Shown here: positions 9,511-18,428 of the stretch, piece after piece
Layout of the letters: the number at the start of each line of letters is the position of its first letter
How positions within the stretch are numbered: the stretch's first letter is position 1
DNA from: Chakrabartia godavariana
Lineage (GTDB): Bacteria; Pseudomonadota; Alphaproteobacteria; Sphingomonadales; Sphingomonadaceae
Direction of reading: 5' to 3'
DNA: 64,000 nt
NCBI GenBank assembly: GCA_005518185.1
Contig: RKSN01000002.1
Span: 912,452 to 976,451 of the forward strand
Notes under the pieces: generated by a model
Told to the model about the DNA's origin: nothing
What the model saw: only the letters and a program-made list of their open reading frames with translations
The model's database searches: none
Translations under genes and position numbers: made by a program

Positions 9511-9565
9511 GCAAGCTCGGTGCGCTAGGGCCGCAGACCATCCTCAACCAACGCAAAAGTGACCC

Positions 9566-10309
9566 ATGGCAGGCCATTCCAAATTCAAGAACATCATGCA
9601 CCGCAAGGGTGCGCAGGACAAAAAGCGGTCCGCGCTCTTTTCGAAGCTGAGCCGCGAAATCACCGTCGCCGCAAAGATGGGCCTGCCGGACCCCGACGCC
9701 AATGCGCGCCTACGCGCCGCCGTGCTCGCCGCGCGCGCCCAGTCGATGCCCAAGGACAACATCCAGCGCGCCATCGACAAGGCGAGCGGCTCCGATGGGG
9801 ATAATTACGAAGAAATCCGGTACGAAGGCTATGGCCCGGGCGGCACCGCGATCATCGTCGAGGCGCTGACCGACAACCGTAACCGCACCGCCACCAACGT
9901 CCGCACCGCTTTCTCAAAGAATGGCGGCAACCTCGGCACCGCCGGGTCAGTGGCGCATGGCTTCGACCGGCTCGGCCTGATCGAATATGGCGCGGGCGCA
10001 GGCGATGCCGACAAGGTCTTTGAAGCCGCGCTCGAAGCAGGCGCCGACGACGTCGAATCGTCGGAAGACGGCCACTCGATCTGGACCTCGATCGAGAACC
10101 TCCATCCCGTCGCCAAGGCACTCGAAGCCGCGCTCGGCGACCCCGAAGGCGTCAAGCTCGCCTGGCGTCCGACCATCACCGTTGCGGTGAGCGAAGACGA
10201 TGCCGGCAAACTGCTGCGCATGATCGACACGCTGGAAGAAGATGACGACGTCCAGACCGTCTGGGGCAATTACGACGTCTCCGACGAGATCATGGAGAAA
10301 CTGGGCTGA
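9566..10309 (+). CDS. yebC: YebC/PmpR family regulatory protein (TACO1 family)
   Basis: A 247-residue protein starting with the invariant [18 protein letters not shown], with [17 protein letters not shown] and [18 protein letters not shown]. Full length for the family. YebC proteins are DNA-binding regulators in some bacteria and also help translation of proline-rich stretches; which role applies here is not known. It lies directly upstream of ruvC, a common arrangement, and its TGA overlaps the proposed CTG start of ruvC. Confidence 0.96.
   Translation: MAGHSKFKNIMHRKGAQDKKRSALFSKLSREITVAAKMGLPDPDANARLRAAVLAARAQSMPKDNIQRAIDKASGSDGDNYEEIRYEGYGPGGTAIIVEALTDNRNRTATNVRTAFSKNGGNLGTAGSVAHGFDRLGLIEYGAGAGDADKVFEAALEAGADDVESSEDGHSIWTSIENLHPVAKALEAALGDPEGVKLAWRPTITVAVSEDDAGKLLRMIDTLEEDDDVQTVWGNYDVSDEIMEKLG
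10294..10308 (+). promoter_or_regulatory. ruvC: Ribosome site and CTG start codon of ruvC
   Basis: GGAG at 10294-10297 lies 8 nt before CTG 10306-10308. CTG is the only codon that gives the expected N-terminus (start-Ile-Ile-Leu-Gly-Leu-Asp). No ATG, GTG or TTG is found in this frame between here and 10459. The CTG overlaps the yebC stop as CTGA, mimicking the usual ATGA coupling. Confidence 0.6.
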
Positions 10310-10791
10310 TCATTCTCGGCCTCGATCCGGGCCTTGGCACGACCGGCTGGGGTCTGATCGCGGCGGAGGGGAACCGGCTGTCGCATCTGGCCAATGGGCA
10401 GATTTCGACCAATGCGAAGGACGCGCTTCCGGCGCGCCTGCTGGAACTGGACCGCGCGTTGACCGATCTGATCCTCACCCATCAGCCGCAGCACGCGGCG
10501 GTGGAAGAGGTCTTCGTCAACGCCAACCCGCAATCGACGCTGAAACTGGGGCAGGCGCGCGGCGTCGTCCTGCTGGCGGCGGCACGCACCGGCATTGATG
10601 TCGGCGAATATGCCGCGCGGCTGGTCAAGAAGGCCGTCGTTGGCGTTGGCAATGCGGACAAGGCGCAGGTGCACGCCATGGTCAGCCGCCTGTTGCCGGG
10701 GGCGAAGATTGCGGGCGCGGATGCCGCCGACGCGCTCGCTGTCGCCATCACCCATGCGCACCATGTGGCGAGTGCGCGGCGGCTCGGGTAG
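10306..10791 (+). CDS. ruvC: Crossover junction endodeoxyribonuclease RuvC, apparent CTG start
   Basis: A 161-residue Holliday-junction resolvase when read from CTG 10306. It cuts junctions processed by RuvAB. The catalytic carboxylates are all present: Asp7 in [12 protein letters not shown], Glu67 in [12 protein letters not shown], and Asp139 and Asp142 in [13 protein letters not shown]. The first ATG/GTG/TTG in frame is TTG at 10459, which would remove Asp7 and a third of the protein, so the start must be non-standard (CTG, or ATC/ATT just after it). It follows yebC with a 4-nt overlap and precedes ruvA by 146 nt that contain a palindromic repeat. Confidence 0.9.
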   Translation: MIILGLDPGLGTTGWGLIAAEGNRLSHLANGQISTNAKDALPARLLELDRALTDLILTHQPQHAAVEEVFVNANPQSTLKLGQARGVVLLAAARTGIDVGEYAARLVKKAVVGVGNADKAQVHAMVSRLLPGAKIAGADAADALAVAITHAHHVASARRLG

Positions 10792-10803
10792 CCAAGCTGC
10801 ACT

Positions 10804-10861
10804 CACCCTGAGCGTGTCGAAGGGTGTTGGCGCCGCAGGCTTCGAAAGGCTCAGCCTGAGC
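10804..10861. repeat. Palindromic intergenic repeat (family B), ruvC-ruvA spacer
   Basis: CACCCT (10804-10809) and AGGGTG (10821-10826) bracket a TGTCGA core. A second, related and roughly inverted element (GCTTCGAAAGGCTCAGCCTG) follows to 10861. The reverse complement of 10804-10826 matches 18464-18486 at 21 of 23 positions, so these are copies of one element. Confidence 0.75.
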
Positions 10862-10937
10862 GCGACAAGAATCCCCTTTGACGCGCTGCAAACATCCCCT
10901 CTCGACTTGGCGCTGTGAGAACGGTTAAGGAACAAAC

Positions 10938-11534
10938 ATGATCGCCCGCCTGACCGGAACGCTTGTCGAAAGCACCTCAGACCATGCCGTGCTCGACGTG
11001 AACGGCGTCGGCTATCTGGTGCAGGCCTCGACCCGCACCTTGACCGCCATCGGCCCGATTGGCGCCCAGGTGATGCTCCTCACAGAATTGCAGGTCCGCG
11101 AGGATTCAATGACGCTGTTCGCCTTCGGCAATCCGGGCGAGCGCGACTGGTTCCGGCTGCTGACCGGCGTGCAGGGCGTGGGCGGGCGGGTCGCACTTTC
11201 GATCCTCTCGACGCTTGATCCTGAGGAGCTGACACAGGCCGTCGCGCGGCAGGACAAGGTGATGGTCGCGCGCGCCAATGGCGTCGGGCCCAAGCTTGCC
11301 GAACGCATCGTGCGCGAACTCAAGGACAAGGTCGGTGGTGTCGCCATCGGCACGGCAGGCAGCGCACCTGTTGCAGCGGCAGGCCATGCGGCCGACGCCG
11401 TGTCGGCACTGACCGGGCTCGGCTTCAAGCCCGCCGAAGCCAACGCCGCCGTGGCGACGGCGGAGGCGGAGCTGGGCGACGGCGCCACACTCGACGCGCT
11501 GGTCCGGCTCGCGCTCAAAAGGGCGGCCAAATGA
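10938..11534 (+). CDS. ruvA: Holliday junction branch migration protein RuvA
   Basis: A 198-residue RuvA: N-terminal OB-fold domain ([23 protein letters not shown] is the standard opening), helix-hairpin-helix DNA-binding segments around [15 protein letters not shown] and [15 protein letters not shown], and the C-terminal domain III ([12 protein letters not shown]) that contacts RuvB. It binds the four-way junction and loads the RuvB motor. An AAGGA site precedes the ATG. Its stop overlaps an alpha/beta hydrolase gene; ruvB is about 1.37 kb further on instead of adjacent. Confidence 0.96.
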   Translation: MIARLTGTLVESTSDHAVLDVNGVGYLVQASTRTLTAIGPIGAQVMLLTELQVREDSMTLFAFGNPGERDWFRLLTGVQGVGGRVALSILSTLDPEELTQAVARQDKVMVARANGVGPKLAERIVRELKDKVGGVAIGTAGSAPVAAAGHAADAVSALTGLGFKPAEANAAVATAEAELGDGATLDALVRLALKRAAK

Positions 11535-12502
11535 AGCGCGCACTCGGCTGGCTGCTGGGCCTGGTCGCGGCCGCGCTGATCGCCCTCTTCGTCTGGGGCT
11601 ATACGCCCGATACCGATCCGGTCGCCATGCGCGCCAAATACACCAGCGCCGCCTCCCGCTTTGTCGAGGTGGAACCGGGCCTCAAGGTCCATGTCCGCGT
11701 CGAAGGCAAACCCGATGGCGCGCCCCTGCTCCTGCTGCACGGCTCCAATTCATCGCTACACACGTGGGAGCCCTGGGTCGCCCGGCTGGGCAAGGACTAT
11801 CGCATCGTCAGCCTGGACCTGACGGGCCATGGCCTCACCGGCCCCCACCCCAAGCGCGACTATCGCGTGGCGACGACGGTCGGCGTCGTCGATGCCGTCA
11901 TGACCAAGCTCGGCATCAACCGCTTCGCGCTCGCGGGAAATTCCATGGGCGGCTGGGTCAGCTGGAACTATGCGCTGGCGCATCCGGACAAGGTCTCCGC
12001 GCTGATCCTCGTCGATGCAGCGGGCGCGCCGGATTCCGAGCCTACGGCGATCCCCATCGGCTTTCGGCTGGCGCGCTCGCCAGCTGTCCGCCCGCTGCTC
12101 AAGGTCTTCACGCCGCGCGCCATCATCGCAAAGAGCCTTGACCAGACCATGTCGGTCAAGGCCCCGCTCACCGACGCGGCGATTGACCGCTATTGGGAAT
12201 TGCTGCGCTATCCCGGCAACCGGCAGGCCACAGGCGACCGAGGCGACGTGAAGCGGACACCAGCGACCGCCGATCAATTGAAACGTCTGATGATGCCTAC
12301 GCTCGTGATGTGGGGCTCTGAGGACAAGCTCATCCCCGTCCGCGCCGCCGACTGGTTTGCAGGCGCCATTCCGGGCGCGAAGAAGGTCATCTATCCCAAG
12401 GTCGGCCATATCCCCATGGAGGAAGTCCCCGACCAGTCCGCCGCCGACGTGCGGGCTTTCCTGCAGGCGGCCTGCACCCCAAACTCCACCTCGTCATGCT
12501 GA
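11531..12502 (+). CDS. Alpha/beta hydrolase with N-terminal membrane anchor
   Basis: A 323-residue alpha/beta hydrolase. A single hydrophobic segment at about 5-23 suggests membrane anchoring or an uncleaved signal. The fold is shown by [10 protein letters not shown] (oxyanion His-Gly at 70-71), the nucleophile elbow GNSMGG with Ser138, the acid in [10 protein letters not shown] and the catalytic His in VGHIPMEE. Substrate unknown. ATG overlaps the ruvA stop by 4 nt, so it is coupled to ruvA. The last codons and the stop lie inside a repeat arm (12491-12523), so the C-terminal tail is supplied by the repeat. Confidence 0.9.
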   Translation: MKRALGWLLGLVAAALIALFVWGYTPDTDPVAMRAKYTSAASRFVEVEPGLKVHVRVEGKPDGAPLLLLHGSNSSLHTWEPWVARLGKDYRIVSLDLTGHGLTGPHPKRDYRVATTVGVVDAVMTKLGINRFALAGNSMGGWVSWNYALAHPDKVSALILVDAAGAPDSEPTAIPIGFRLARSPAVRPLLKVFTPRAIIAKSLDQTMSVKAPLTDAAIDRYWELLRYPGNRQATGDRGDVKRTPATADQLKRLMMPTLVMWGSEDKLIPVRAADWFAGAIPGAKKVIYPKVGHIPMEEVPDQSAADVRAFLQAACTPNSTSSC

Positions 12503-12523
12503 ACTTGTTTCAGCATCCATGCC
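12491..12523. repeat. Left arm of a perfect 33-nt inverted repeat (family C)
   Basis: Exact reverse complement of 12850-12882 over 33 nt; core TGCTGAACTTGTTTCAGCA is itself nearly palindromic. It contains the stop codon of the upstream hydrolase gene (12500-12502). A related copy, in the right-arm orientation, is at 56629-56654. Confidence 0.92.
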
Positions 12524-12537
12524 TCAAAGCCTGACAA

Positions 12538-12879
12538 TTGGACGCCGCCTTCCAGCCCTGCGTCTACCTTCTCGCCAGCCAGCGCAATGGGACGATTTAC
12601 ATCGGTGTCACGTCTCGTCCCGTTCAACGCATTTCCCAGCATCGCACCCGATCCGTAAAGGGCTTTGCGACCCGGCATGGCGCCCTCCGACTGGTGCGCT
12701 ACGAATTCTTCGGCACGATGGAGCTGGCCATTGCGCGTGAGAAACAGTTGAAGCGCTGGCACCGCGACTGGAAGATTAATTTGATCGAGCATGACAACCC
12801 GGAATGGCGAGACCTCGCGCCCGACATCGGCGCCAGCCCCATCGTTCGCGGCATGGATGCTGAAACAAGTTCAGCATGA
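12538..12879 (+). CDS. Small GIY-YIG nuclease-domain protein between inverted repeats
   Basis: A 113-residue protein consisting essentially of one GIY-YIG domain. The signature is VYL at 9-11 (replacing GIY) and YIG at 21-23, followed by Arg31, His35 and the metal-binding Glu68 in AIAREKQLKRW, with INLIEHDNPEW after it. TTG 12538 is the only start between an in-frame stop at 12532 and the domain; no clear ribosome site is seen. The stop lies inside the right repeat arm. Single-domain members (UPF0213/YhbQ-like) are common but their role is poorly known. Between ruvA and ruvB it looks inserted. Confidence 0.85.
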   Translation: MDAAFQPCVYLLASQRNGTIYIGVTSRPVQRISQHRTRSVKGFATRHGALRLVRYEFFGTMELAIAREKQLKRWHRDWKINLIEHDNPEWRDLAPDIGASPIVRGMDAETSSA

Positions 12880-12882
12880 CGA
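12850..12882. repeat. Right arm of a perfect 33-nt inverted repeat (family C)
   Basis: Exact reverse complement of 12491-12523. It supplies the last codons and the TGA (12877-12879) of the GIY-YIG gene and ends 22 nt before the GTG start of ruvB. Confidence 0.92.
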
Positions 12883-12904
12883 AAATTTTGGATAGAGCCC
12901 GTCC

Positions 12905-13933
12905 GTGACTGATGCCGATCGAATCCTTTCAAGCACCCGCCGCCCCGAAGACGTGGACGCCGCGCTGCGCCCCAAATCGCTCGACGAGTTCGTCGGACAG
13001 AAAGCCGCGCGCGAAAATCTCCGCGTCTTTGTCGAGGCCGCGAAGGCGCGCGGGGATGCGCTGGACCACGTCCTGTTCTTCGGCCCGCCGGGGCTGGGCA
13101 AGACGACGCTCGCGCAGATTGTGGCGAAGGAAATGGGCGTGGGCTTCCGCGCGACGTCCGGGCCGGTCATTGCCAAGTCGGGCGATCTGGCCGCGCTGCT
13201 GACCAATTTGGAGGATGGCGACGTCCTCTTCATCGATGAGATCCACCGCCTCAATCCGGCTGTCGAGGAAGTGCTCTATCCCGCAATGGAAGACCGCGCA
13301 CTCGACATCATGATCGGGGAAGGACCGTCCGCGCGGTCGGTGCGGATCGACTTGCCCAAGTTCACTTTGGTGGGTGCGACGACGCGGCAGGGCCTGCTGA
13401 CGACGCCGTTGCGCGACCGGTTTGGCATTCCCGTGCGCCTCAACTTCTACACGCATGACGAGCTGGAACAGGTCATCCGCCGTGCGGCGGGCCTGCTCGA
13501 CCTCGCCATTGCGCCCGACGGCGCGCATGAGATCGCCAAGCGGTCGCGCGGTACGCCGCGCATCGCGGGCCGCCTGCTGCGCCGCGTGCGTGACTTTGCC
13601 AATGTCGCGGGTGAGGCGATTGTCACCGCAAAGATTGCCGATGCAGCCCTTCACCGGCTGGAGGTCGATGCGCTCGGCCTTGATGCCATGGACCGACGCT
13701 ATCTGACGATGATCGCGGACATCTATCGCGGCGGCCCGGTCGGCGTGGAGGCGCTGGCCGCCGGTCTGTCGGAGCCGCGCGACACGATCGAGGATGTGGT
13801 CGAGCCCTATCTGCTCCAGCTCGGCCTCATCGCCCGCACGGCACGCGGCCGCTGCCTCAATCCGCCGGGCTGGAAGCATCTGGGCCTCAATCCGCCCGCG
13901 GGATCGCAGGACGGTCTGTTCGACGCCAAATAG
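12905..13933 (+). CDS. ruvB: Holliday junction branch migration DNA helicase RuvB
   Basis: A 342-residue AAA+ motor. Walker A is [10 protein letters not shown], Walker B FIDEIHRL, sensor GATTRQGLL and arginine finger region LRDRFGIP; the C-terminal winged helix carries [17 protein letters not shown]. It drives branch migration together with RuvA. The GTG start is chosen because it gives the normal N-terminus with R-P-E-D and K-S-L-D-E-F-V-G-Q; the nearby ATG 12912 is out of frame. It is separated from ruvA by a hydrolase gene and the GIY-YIG/repeat module and is followed by the Tol-Pal genes. Confidence 0.96.
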   Translation: MTDADRILSSTRRPEDVDAALRPKSLDEFVGQKAARENLRVFVEAAKARGDALDHVLFFGPPGLGKTTLAQIVAKEMGVGFRATSGPVIAKSGDLAALLTNLEDGDVLFIDEIHRLNPAVEEVLYPAMEDRALDIMIGEGPSARSVRIDLPKFTLVGATTRQGLLTTPLRDRFGIPVRLNFYTHDELEQVIRRAAGLLDLAIAPDGAHEIAKRSRGTPRIAGRLLRRVRDFANVAGEAIVTAKIADAALHRLEVDALGLDAMDRRYLTMIADIYRGGPVGVEALAAGLSEPRDTIEDVVEPYLLQLGLIARTARGRCLNPPGWKHLGLNPPAGSQDGLFDAK

Positions 13934-14011
13934 GCAAACACTAGAGAGACTGCTACCAAATCGGCGCAGCGGGATTCATTTCCCGATTCACTTGGTCTAA
14001 AGCCTTGGACC

Positions 14012-14479
14012 ATGATCGCTTCGCAACCAGATGCGCCACAGAGCGGACGCTTTGTCGGCCGGGAACATCGTTTCCCGGTGCGCGTCTATTTCGAGGACAC
14101 CGATTTCTCCGGGGTCGTCTACCACGCCTCCTATCTGCGCTTCATGGAGCGGGCGCGCTCCGACATGCTGAGCGTGGCGGGGATCGACCAGCGGACGGCC
14201 TTTGCGCAGGGCGATGGCGTCTATGCGGTCGCCGAACTCAGCATCAAATATCACCGCCCCGCCCATTTCGATGACGCGCTGCTGATCGTCTCGACGGTGG
14301 AACAGGTGCGCGCGGCAAGCTGCCTGATTCAGCAGCGAGTCATGTTGGGCGATGAACTGAAGGCGGAAGCACGGGTGCTCGCCGCCTTTCTGACCCCCGA
14401 CGGACGCCCGCGCCGCCAGCCGCGGCCCTGGATCGACGCATTTGAACGCCTGTTGCCTGAAAAGACCGGACCCCAATGA
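14012..14479 (+). CDS. ybgC: Tol-Pal-associated acyl-CoA thioesterase YbgC
   Basis: A 155-residue hot-dog fold thioesterase. The catalytic aspartate region is VYFEDTDFSGVVYHASYL, with the conserved FMERAR segment after it. YbgC hydrolyses acyl-CoA and is the usual first gene of the tol-pal operon. Its stop overlaps the tolQ start as ATGA. Confidence 0.93.
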   Translation: MIASQPDAPQSGRFVGREHRFPVRVYFEDTDFSGVVYHASYLRFMERARSDMLSVAGIDQRTAFAQGDGVYAVAELSIKYHRPAHFDDALLIVSTVEQVRAASCLIQQRVMLGDELKAEARVLAAFLTPDGRPRRQPRPWIDAFERLLPEKTGPQ

Positions 14480-15162
14480 AGATGACCCTCGCCACCGAAG
14501 CCGCCAGCCTCTCCCCGCTTGCCCTGTTCCTTCAGGCCGACATTGTCGTGAAGATCGTGATGCTCGGCCTTCTGGCCGCCAGCATCTGGACCTGGGCGAT
14601 CATCGTTTCGCACTGGATGAAGATGCGCAAGGCCACCGCGCAGTCCGCCGCCTTTGAGCGGGACTTCTGGAAGGCGGGCGACACCGACGAGTTTTACCGC
14701 CAGCACAAGGACAGCGAGGTCCCGACCGCGCGCGTCTTTCAGGCGGGCATGTTCGAATGGCGCCGGTCCACCGGCAAGCCGAGCATCGACCGTGAGGGCA
14801 CGCGTGCCCGGCTGGCAACCACGATGGGCGCCGCCATCGCGCATGAGGTCGACCGGCTGGGCGAAAAGCTCAACATCCTCGCCACCGTGGGCAGCGTCGC
14901 CCCGTTCGTCGGGCTGTTCGGCACCGTGTGGGGCATCATGCGCAGCTTCACCGCGATTGCAGCCCAGCAGAACACCTCGCTCGCCGTCGTCGCACCGGGC
15001 ATTGCCGAAGCGCTGTTCGCGACCGCGATTGGCCTGTTTGCCGCCATCCCGGCGGTCATCGCCTATAACCGCTTCGGTCATGGCCTTGACCGGATCGAGG
15101 CGCGCATGACGCGCTTTGCTGACACGTTCCACGCCACCCTCAGCCGTGAGCTGGAAGCCTGA
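14476..15162 (+). CDS. tolQ: TolQ, proton-channel subunit of Tol-Pal
   Basis: A 228-residue inner-membrane protein of the TolQ/ExbB/MotA family. Three membrane segments are seen: about 18-40, around 130-155 (ATVGSVAPFVGLFGTVWGIM) and around 165-190 (EALFATAIGLFAAIPAVIAYN). With TolR it couples proton flow to TolA for outer-membrane constriction at division. Start overlaps ybgC and it sits 2 nt before tolR. Confidence 0.95.
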   Translation: MKMTLATEAASLSPLALFLQADIVVKIVMLGLLAASIWTWAIIVSHWMKMRKATAQSAAFERDFWKAGDTDEFYRQHKDSEVPTARVFQAGMFEWRRSTGKPSIDREGTRARLATTMGAAIAHEVDRLGEKLNILATVGSVAPFVGLFGTVWGIMRSFTAIAAQQNTSLAVVAPGIAEALFATAIGLFAAIPAVIAYNRFGHGLDRIEARMTRFADTFHATLSRELEA

Positions 15163-15164
15163 GC

Positions 15165-15596
15165 ATGGGGCCGGTCCACTCCTCGCGCGGGCGCCGCAAG
15201 CGCGCGCCGATGGCGGAGATCAACGTCACACCACTGGTCGACGTGATGCTCGTGCTGCTCATCATCTTCATGGTGACCGCGCCCCTCCTCGTCGCGGGTG
15301 TGCCCATCAACCTGCCGGACAGCCGCGCGAAGGCGCTCGATCAGGGTGAAAAGCCCGTCCAGATCTCGCTCGACACCGATGGCCGGCTGTTCATCGACAA
15401 GGATGAGGTCCGCCCCGCCGACCTGCCCGCGCGCCTCGCCGCCATCGCTGCCAAAGGTGCGGCACAGGGCCCGCAAATCTACCTCCGCGCGGATCGCGGC
15501 CTTGATTATGGCGAGGTCATGCGCGTGATGGGCGAAATCAACCGCGCGGGGCTGACCCGCGTCGCGCTCGTCACCACCGAAGATCAGGGCGAATAA
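15165..15596 (+). CDS. tolR: TolR, Tol-Pal system protein
   Basis: A 143-residue ExbD/TolR protein. A basic cytoplasmic start is followed by one transmembrane helix that carries the essential Asp26 in INVTPLVDVMLVLLIIF; the rest is periplasmic. It works with TolQ in proton-driven energisation of TolA. Close spacing to tolQ (2 nt) and tolA (4 nt). Confidence 0.95.
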   Translation: MGPVHSSRGRRKRAPMAEINVTPLVDVMLVLLIIFMVTAPLLVAGVPINLPDSRAKALDQGEKPVQISLDTDGRLFIDKDEVRPADLPARLAAIAAKGAAQGPQIYLRADRGLDYGEVMRVMGEINRAGLTRVALVTTEDQGE

Positions 15597-15600
15597 CGCC

Positions 15601-16461
15601 GTGGACCGCGCCGAGCGCACAGGATTGGGCATCGCCCTTGTCGGGCATGTGCTGCTGTTCGGCGCGCTCTCGGTCAGCCTGATGCGCCCCGTGCCGAAAC
15701 TGCCGCCGCTCAACCCGCCCATCGACGTGGCGCTGGTCAATGCCAAGGCGCTGACGACCGCTGCCCCCGATGCGGTCCGGGAGGCGAGTGCGCCGCCCGA
15801 AGAAAGCGCGGCGCCCGCAGCGGTGCCCCCCGCCCCGCCGACGCCGGTCACAGCCCCCCCACCGCCACAGCCGGTGGCTGCCCCGCCGCAGCCAAAGCCC
15901 GCGCCCAAGGCCCCGGCCAAGGCCGTTGCGACACCCGCCCCCAAAGCAGCCGCGAAGCCTGCGCCGACCCCGGTCCAGAAGCCTGCGGTCACGCCTTCGA
16001 AGAAGGTCGCTGCCGCTGCGCCACGTCCGTCGCGTCTTGGCAATCTCGGGGCGCAACTGTCACAGGCGGCGAGCAGCGAAAGCCAGCGCCCCGGCACCGG
16101 CCGGGGGACAGCCGAAAAGGGCAGCGGCACGCCCGCCGCCAAGACAGCGGCGCAGCTGGAGGCGAGCTTCATCCAGGCGATGTTTGCCAAGCTGCGCAAA
16201 TATTGGCGTGCGCCCACCGGTGTCGATGCCGAACTGCTGAAGACCCAGCTGACGGTCACGCTGAAGCCCGATGGCAGCATTGGCACCATCACGGTCACGA
16301 GCCAGTCGGGGGACAATGAGAACAATGCGAACCTGAAGGCGTTGCACGCCGAACGCGCGATCAACGCCGTGCGCCGCGCCGCGCCCTTTGACCTTCCGCC
16401 CGAGCATTATGCTATCTGGCAGTCGCTCGGACCCATTACATTCGACAAGAGGTTGAACTGA
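15601..16461 (+). CDS. tolA: TolA-like energy transducer
   Basis: A 286-residue protein with an N-terminal membrane anchor (about 8-27), a long Pro/Ala/Lys-rich stalk (about 60-145) and a C-terminal globular domain of the TonB/TolA C-terminal type (FIQAMFAKLRKYWRAPTGV to the end). It spans the periplasm and links TolQR to TolB/Pal. The stalk is rich in Ala-Pro rather than the long charged helix of enterobacterial TolA, as is usual in alphaproteobacteria. GTG start; 1 nt before tolB. Confidence 0.88.
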   Translation: MDRAERTGLGIALVGHVLLFGALSVSLMRPVPKLPPLNPPIDVALVNAKALTTAAPDAVREASAPPEESAAPAAVPPAPPTPVTAPPPPQPVAAPPQPKPAPKAPAKAVATPAPKAAAKPAPTPVQKPAVTPSKKVAAAAPRPSRLGNLGAQLSQAASSESQRPGTGRGTAEKGSGTPAAKTAAQLEASFIQAMFAKLRKYWRAPTGVDAELLKTQLTVTLKPDGSIGTITVTSQSGDNENNANLKALHAERAINAVRRAAPFDLPPEHYAIWQSLGPITFDKRLN

Positions 16462-16462
16462 G

Positions 16463-17791
16463 ATGCGTCTGATCCATGGCTTGACCCTATTCGCCGCCGC
16501 CCTGCTGGGCGCTGCCCCTGCCACGGCGCAGATCACCGGCACGGTGACCGACGACACCGGCAGCCAGTCCTTCACCGTCGCGATCCCGCCGCTGGCGACA
16601 CCGGCCGATGTGGCGACGTCTGCGGGACAGACCGGCGAGCTGGGCCGCAAGGTGGCGGAGATCATCTCCAACGACCTCAATGCGACCGACGTCTTCACGC
16701 CCAAGGGCCCCGCCGGACTGCGCGGGATTGCCATGCCCGAAGTCACGGCACCGGCATTCGGCGAATGGGAAGGCATCGGGGCGGAAAACCTTGTCCACGG
16801 CTTTGTGCGCGACAATGGCGACGGGACGCTGACGGTCGGCTGCTATCTCTATGACGTGAGCCTCAAATCCGAGATGGTCCGCCAGGGCTATGTCGTTGGC
16901 CCGCGCGACTGGCGCCGCGCCGCGCACAAATGCGCCGACGCCATCTATTCGCGCCTGTCGGGCGAGAACCCCTTCTTTGACAGCCGCATCGCCTATATCG
17001 CGGAGACCGGCCCCAAGGGAAACCGCGTCAAGCGGCTCGCCATCATGGATTCGGACGGCGCCAATCACCGCTTCATCACCAATGGGCAGGCGATTGCGCT
17101 GACGCCGCGTTTCTCGCCCGATTACAAGTCGATCGTCTATGTATCCTATATCGAGCGGCGTGCGCGCGTATATATCTATGACATTGCAAGCGGGCGGCAG
17201 CGGCTGGTGACCGAAAGCCCCAACCAGACGTTCAGCCCGCGCTGGTCGCCCGATGGCAAGACGATCCTCTATTCGATGAGCGTGGGGGGCAATACCGACC
17301 TTTACACCGTGCCCGTCACGGGTGGCACGCCCGTCCGCCTCACCAACACGCCCGCGATCGAGACGGGGGGGAGCTATTCTCCGGACGGCAGCAGGATCGT
17401 CTTTGAAAGCGACCGGTCCGGCAGCCAGCAGATCTACGTCATGAACGCCGACGGGTCTGGCCAGCAGCGCATCAGCTTTGGCGGCGGCACCTATGCCACG
17501 CCCGAATGGAGCCCGCGCGGCAATCTGATCGCCTTTACGCGGATTGGCGGCGGGGCCTTCCGCATCGGAGTGATGAGCCCGTCGGGCAATGGCGAGAAGC
17601 TGCTGACCAACAGCTGGCAGGATGAGGCGCCGACCTGGTCGCCCAATGGCCGCGTCATCCAGTTCTTCCGCACCGTTCAGGGCTCCGGCAAGACCAGTGT
17701 GATGCAGGTCGATGTGACGGGGGCCAAGGAACGCAAGATCGACACCCCCGTGGACGGGTCTGACCCGGCCTGGGGGCCCATCCTCCCTTAA
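16463..17791 (+). CDS. tolB: Tol-Pal system beta-propeller protein TolB
   Basis: A 442-residue periplasmic protein with a signal peptide (cleavage after about Ala22 in PATAQ), an N-terminal alpha/beta domain and a six-bladed propeller built from repeats such as FSPRWSPDGKTILYS, YSPDGSRIVFESDR and ATPEWSPRGNLIAFTR. TolB binds Pal and TolA. Full length. A gap of 119 nt separates it from pal. Confidence 0.96.
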   Translation: MRLIHGLTLFAAALLGAAPATAQITGTVTDDTGSQSFTVAIPPLATPADVATSAGQTGELGRKVAEIISNDLNATDVFTPKGPAGLRGIAMPEVTAPAFGEWEGIGAENLVHGFVRDNGDGTLTVGCYLYDVSLKSEMVRQGYVVGPRDWRRAAHKCADAIYSRLSGENPFFDSRIAYIAETGPKGNRVKRLAIMDSDGANHRFITNGQAIALTPRFSPDYKSIVYVSYIERRARVYIYDIASGRQRLVTESPNQTFSPRWSPDGKTILYSMSVGGNTDLYTVPVTGGTPVRLTNTPAIETGGSYSPDGSRIVFESDRSGSQQIYVMNADGSGQQRISFGGGTYATPEWSPRGNLIAFTRIGGGAFRIGVMSPSGNGEKLLTNSWQDEAPTWSPNGRVIQFFRTVQGSGKTSVMQVDVTGAKERKIDTPVDGSDPAWGPILP

Positions 17792-17910
17792 GGGAACCGA
17801 GCCATATCGAGTCATGTTTGGGGACGGGCGGCAGCGCCCGGCACTTGACCTGACGCGCCGTAACGCCAATCCTGTTCCCAACGGGGCGGCATGTAGACAG
17901 GAGTCCAGAA

Positions 17911-18423
17911 ATGAAAAAGAACACCACCGCTTTGCTGCTGGCTGTCAGCCTGATGGCCGTCGCCGGCTGCGCCAAGAAGCAGAAGCCTGAGGACCTGCCG
18001 CCGCCGCCCGTGGGCGCAGAAGGCAATACCGGTGCGGTCGCCACGCCCGCCGGCCCCACGCCCGGATCACAGGCCGACTTTGTCGCCAGCATCACGGCGG
18101 ACCGGATTTACTTCGACACCGACAAATCGGACGTGGATGCCGAAGATCAGGCGACGCTGGCCAGCCAGGCGGCGTGGCTCAAGAAATATCCCGGCACGCG
18201 CGTGACGATTGAAGGTCATGCCGACGAACGCGGCACCCGCGACTACAACATTGCGCTTGGTGCCCGTCGCGCCAATGCGGCCAAGAACGCGCTTGCCGCC
18301 ATGGGGATCGACGCCGCGCGCATTTCGACCGTCAGCTATGGCAAGGAACGCCCCGAAGCGCTGGGCTCGACCGAAGCCGACTGGGCGCGGAACCGCCGCG
18401 CCGTCACGGTAACGGTGCAGTAA
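17911..18423 (+). CDS. pal: Peptidoglycan-associated lipoprotein Pal
   Basis: A 170-residue outer-membrane lipoprotein. Lipobox VAGC with Cys20, a proline-rich linker, then the OmpA-like peptidoglycan-binding domain with IYFDTDKSDVD and TIEGHADERGTRDYN. It ends the tol-pal operon; cpoB (ybgF), often next, is not seen here. A CAGGAG site precedes the ATG, and the 119-nt spacer may contain a separate promoter (TTGACC near 17845), which would fit the high Pal demand; this is inference. A strong terminator follows at 18507-18544. Confidence 0.96.
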   Translation: MKKNTTALLLAVSLMAVAGCAKKQKPEDLPPPPVGAEGNTGAVATPAGPTPGSQADFVASITADRIYFDTDKSDVDAEDQATLASQAAWLKKYPGTRVTIEGHADERGTRDYNIALGARRANAAKNALAAMGIDAARISTVSYGKERPEALGSTEADWARNRRAVTVTVQ

Positions 18424-18428
18424 AGGGA

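Noticed and set aside
10459-10791. Short ruvC starting at TTG
   Set aside because: It would remove the first catalytic Asp and about one third of the conserved protein; the upstream part is clearly RuvC.
12699-12932. Minus-strand frame over the GIY-YIG gene and ruvB start
   Set aside because: It runs through the repeat arm and ruvB start without any domain; the plus-strand genes explain the region.
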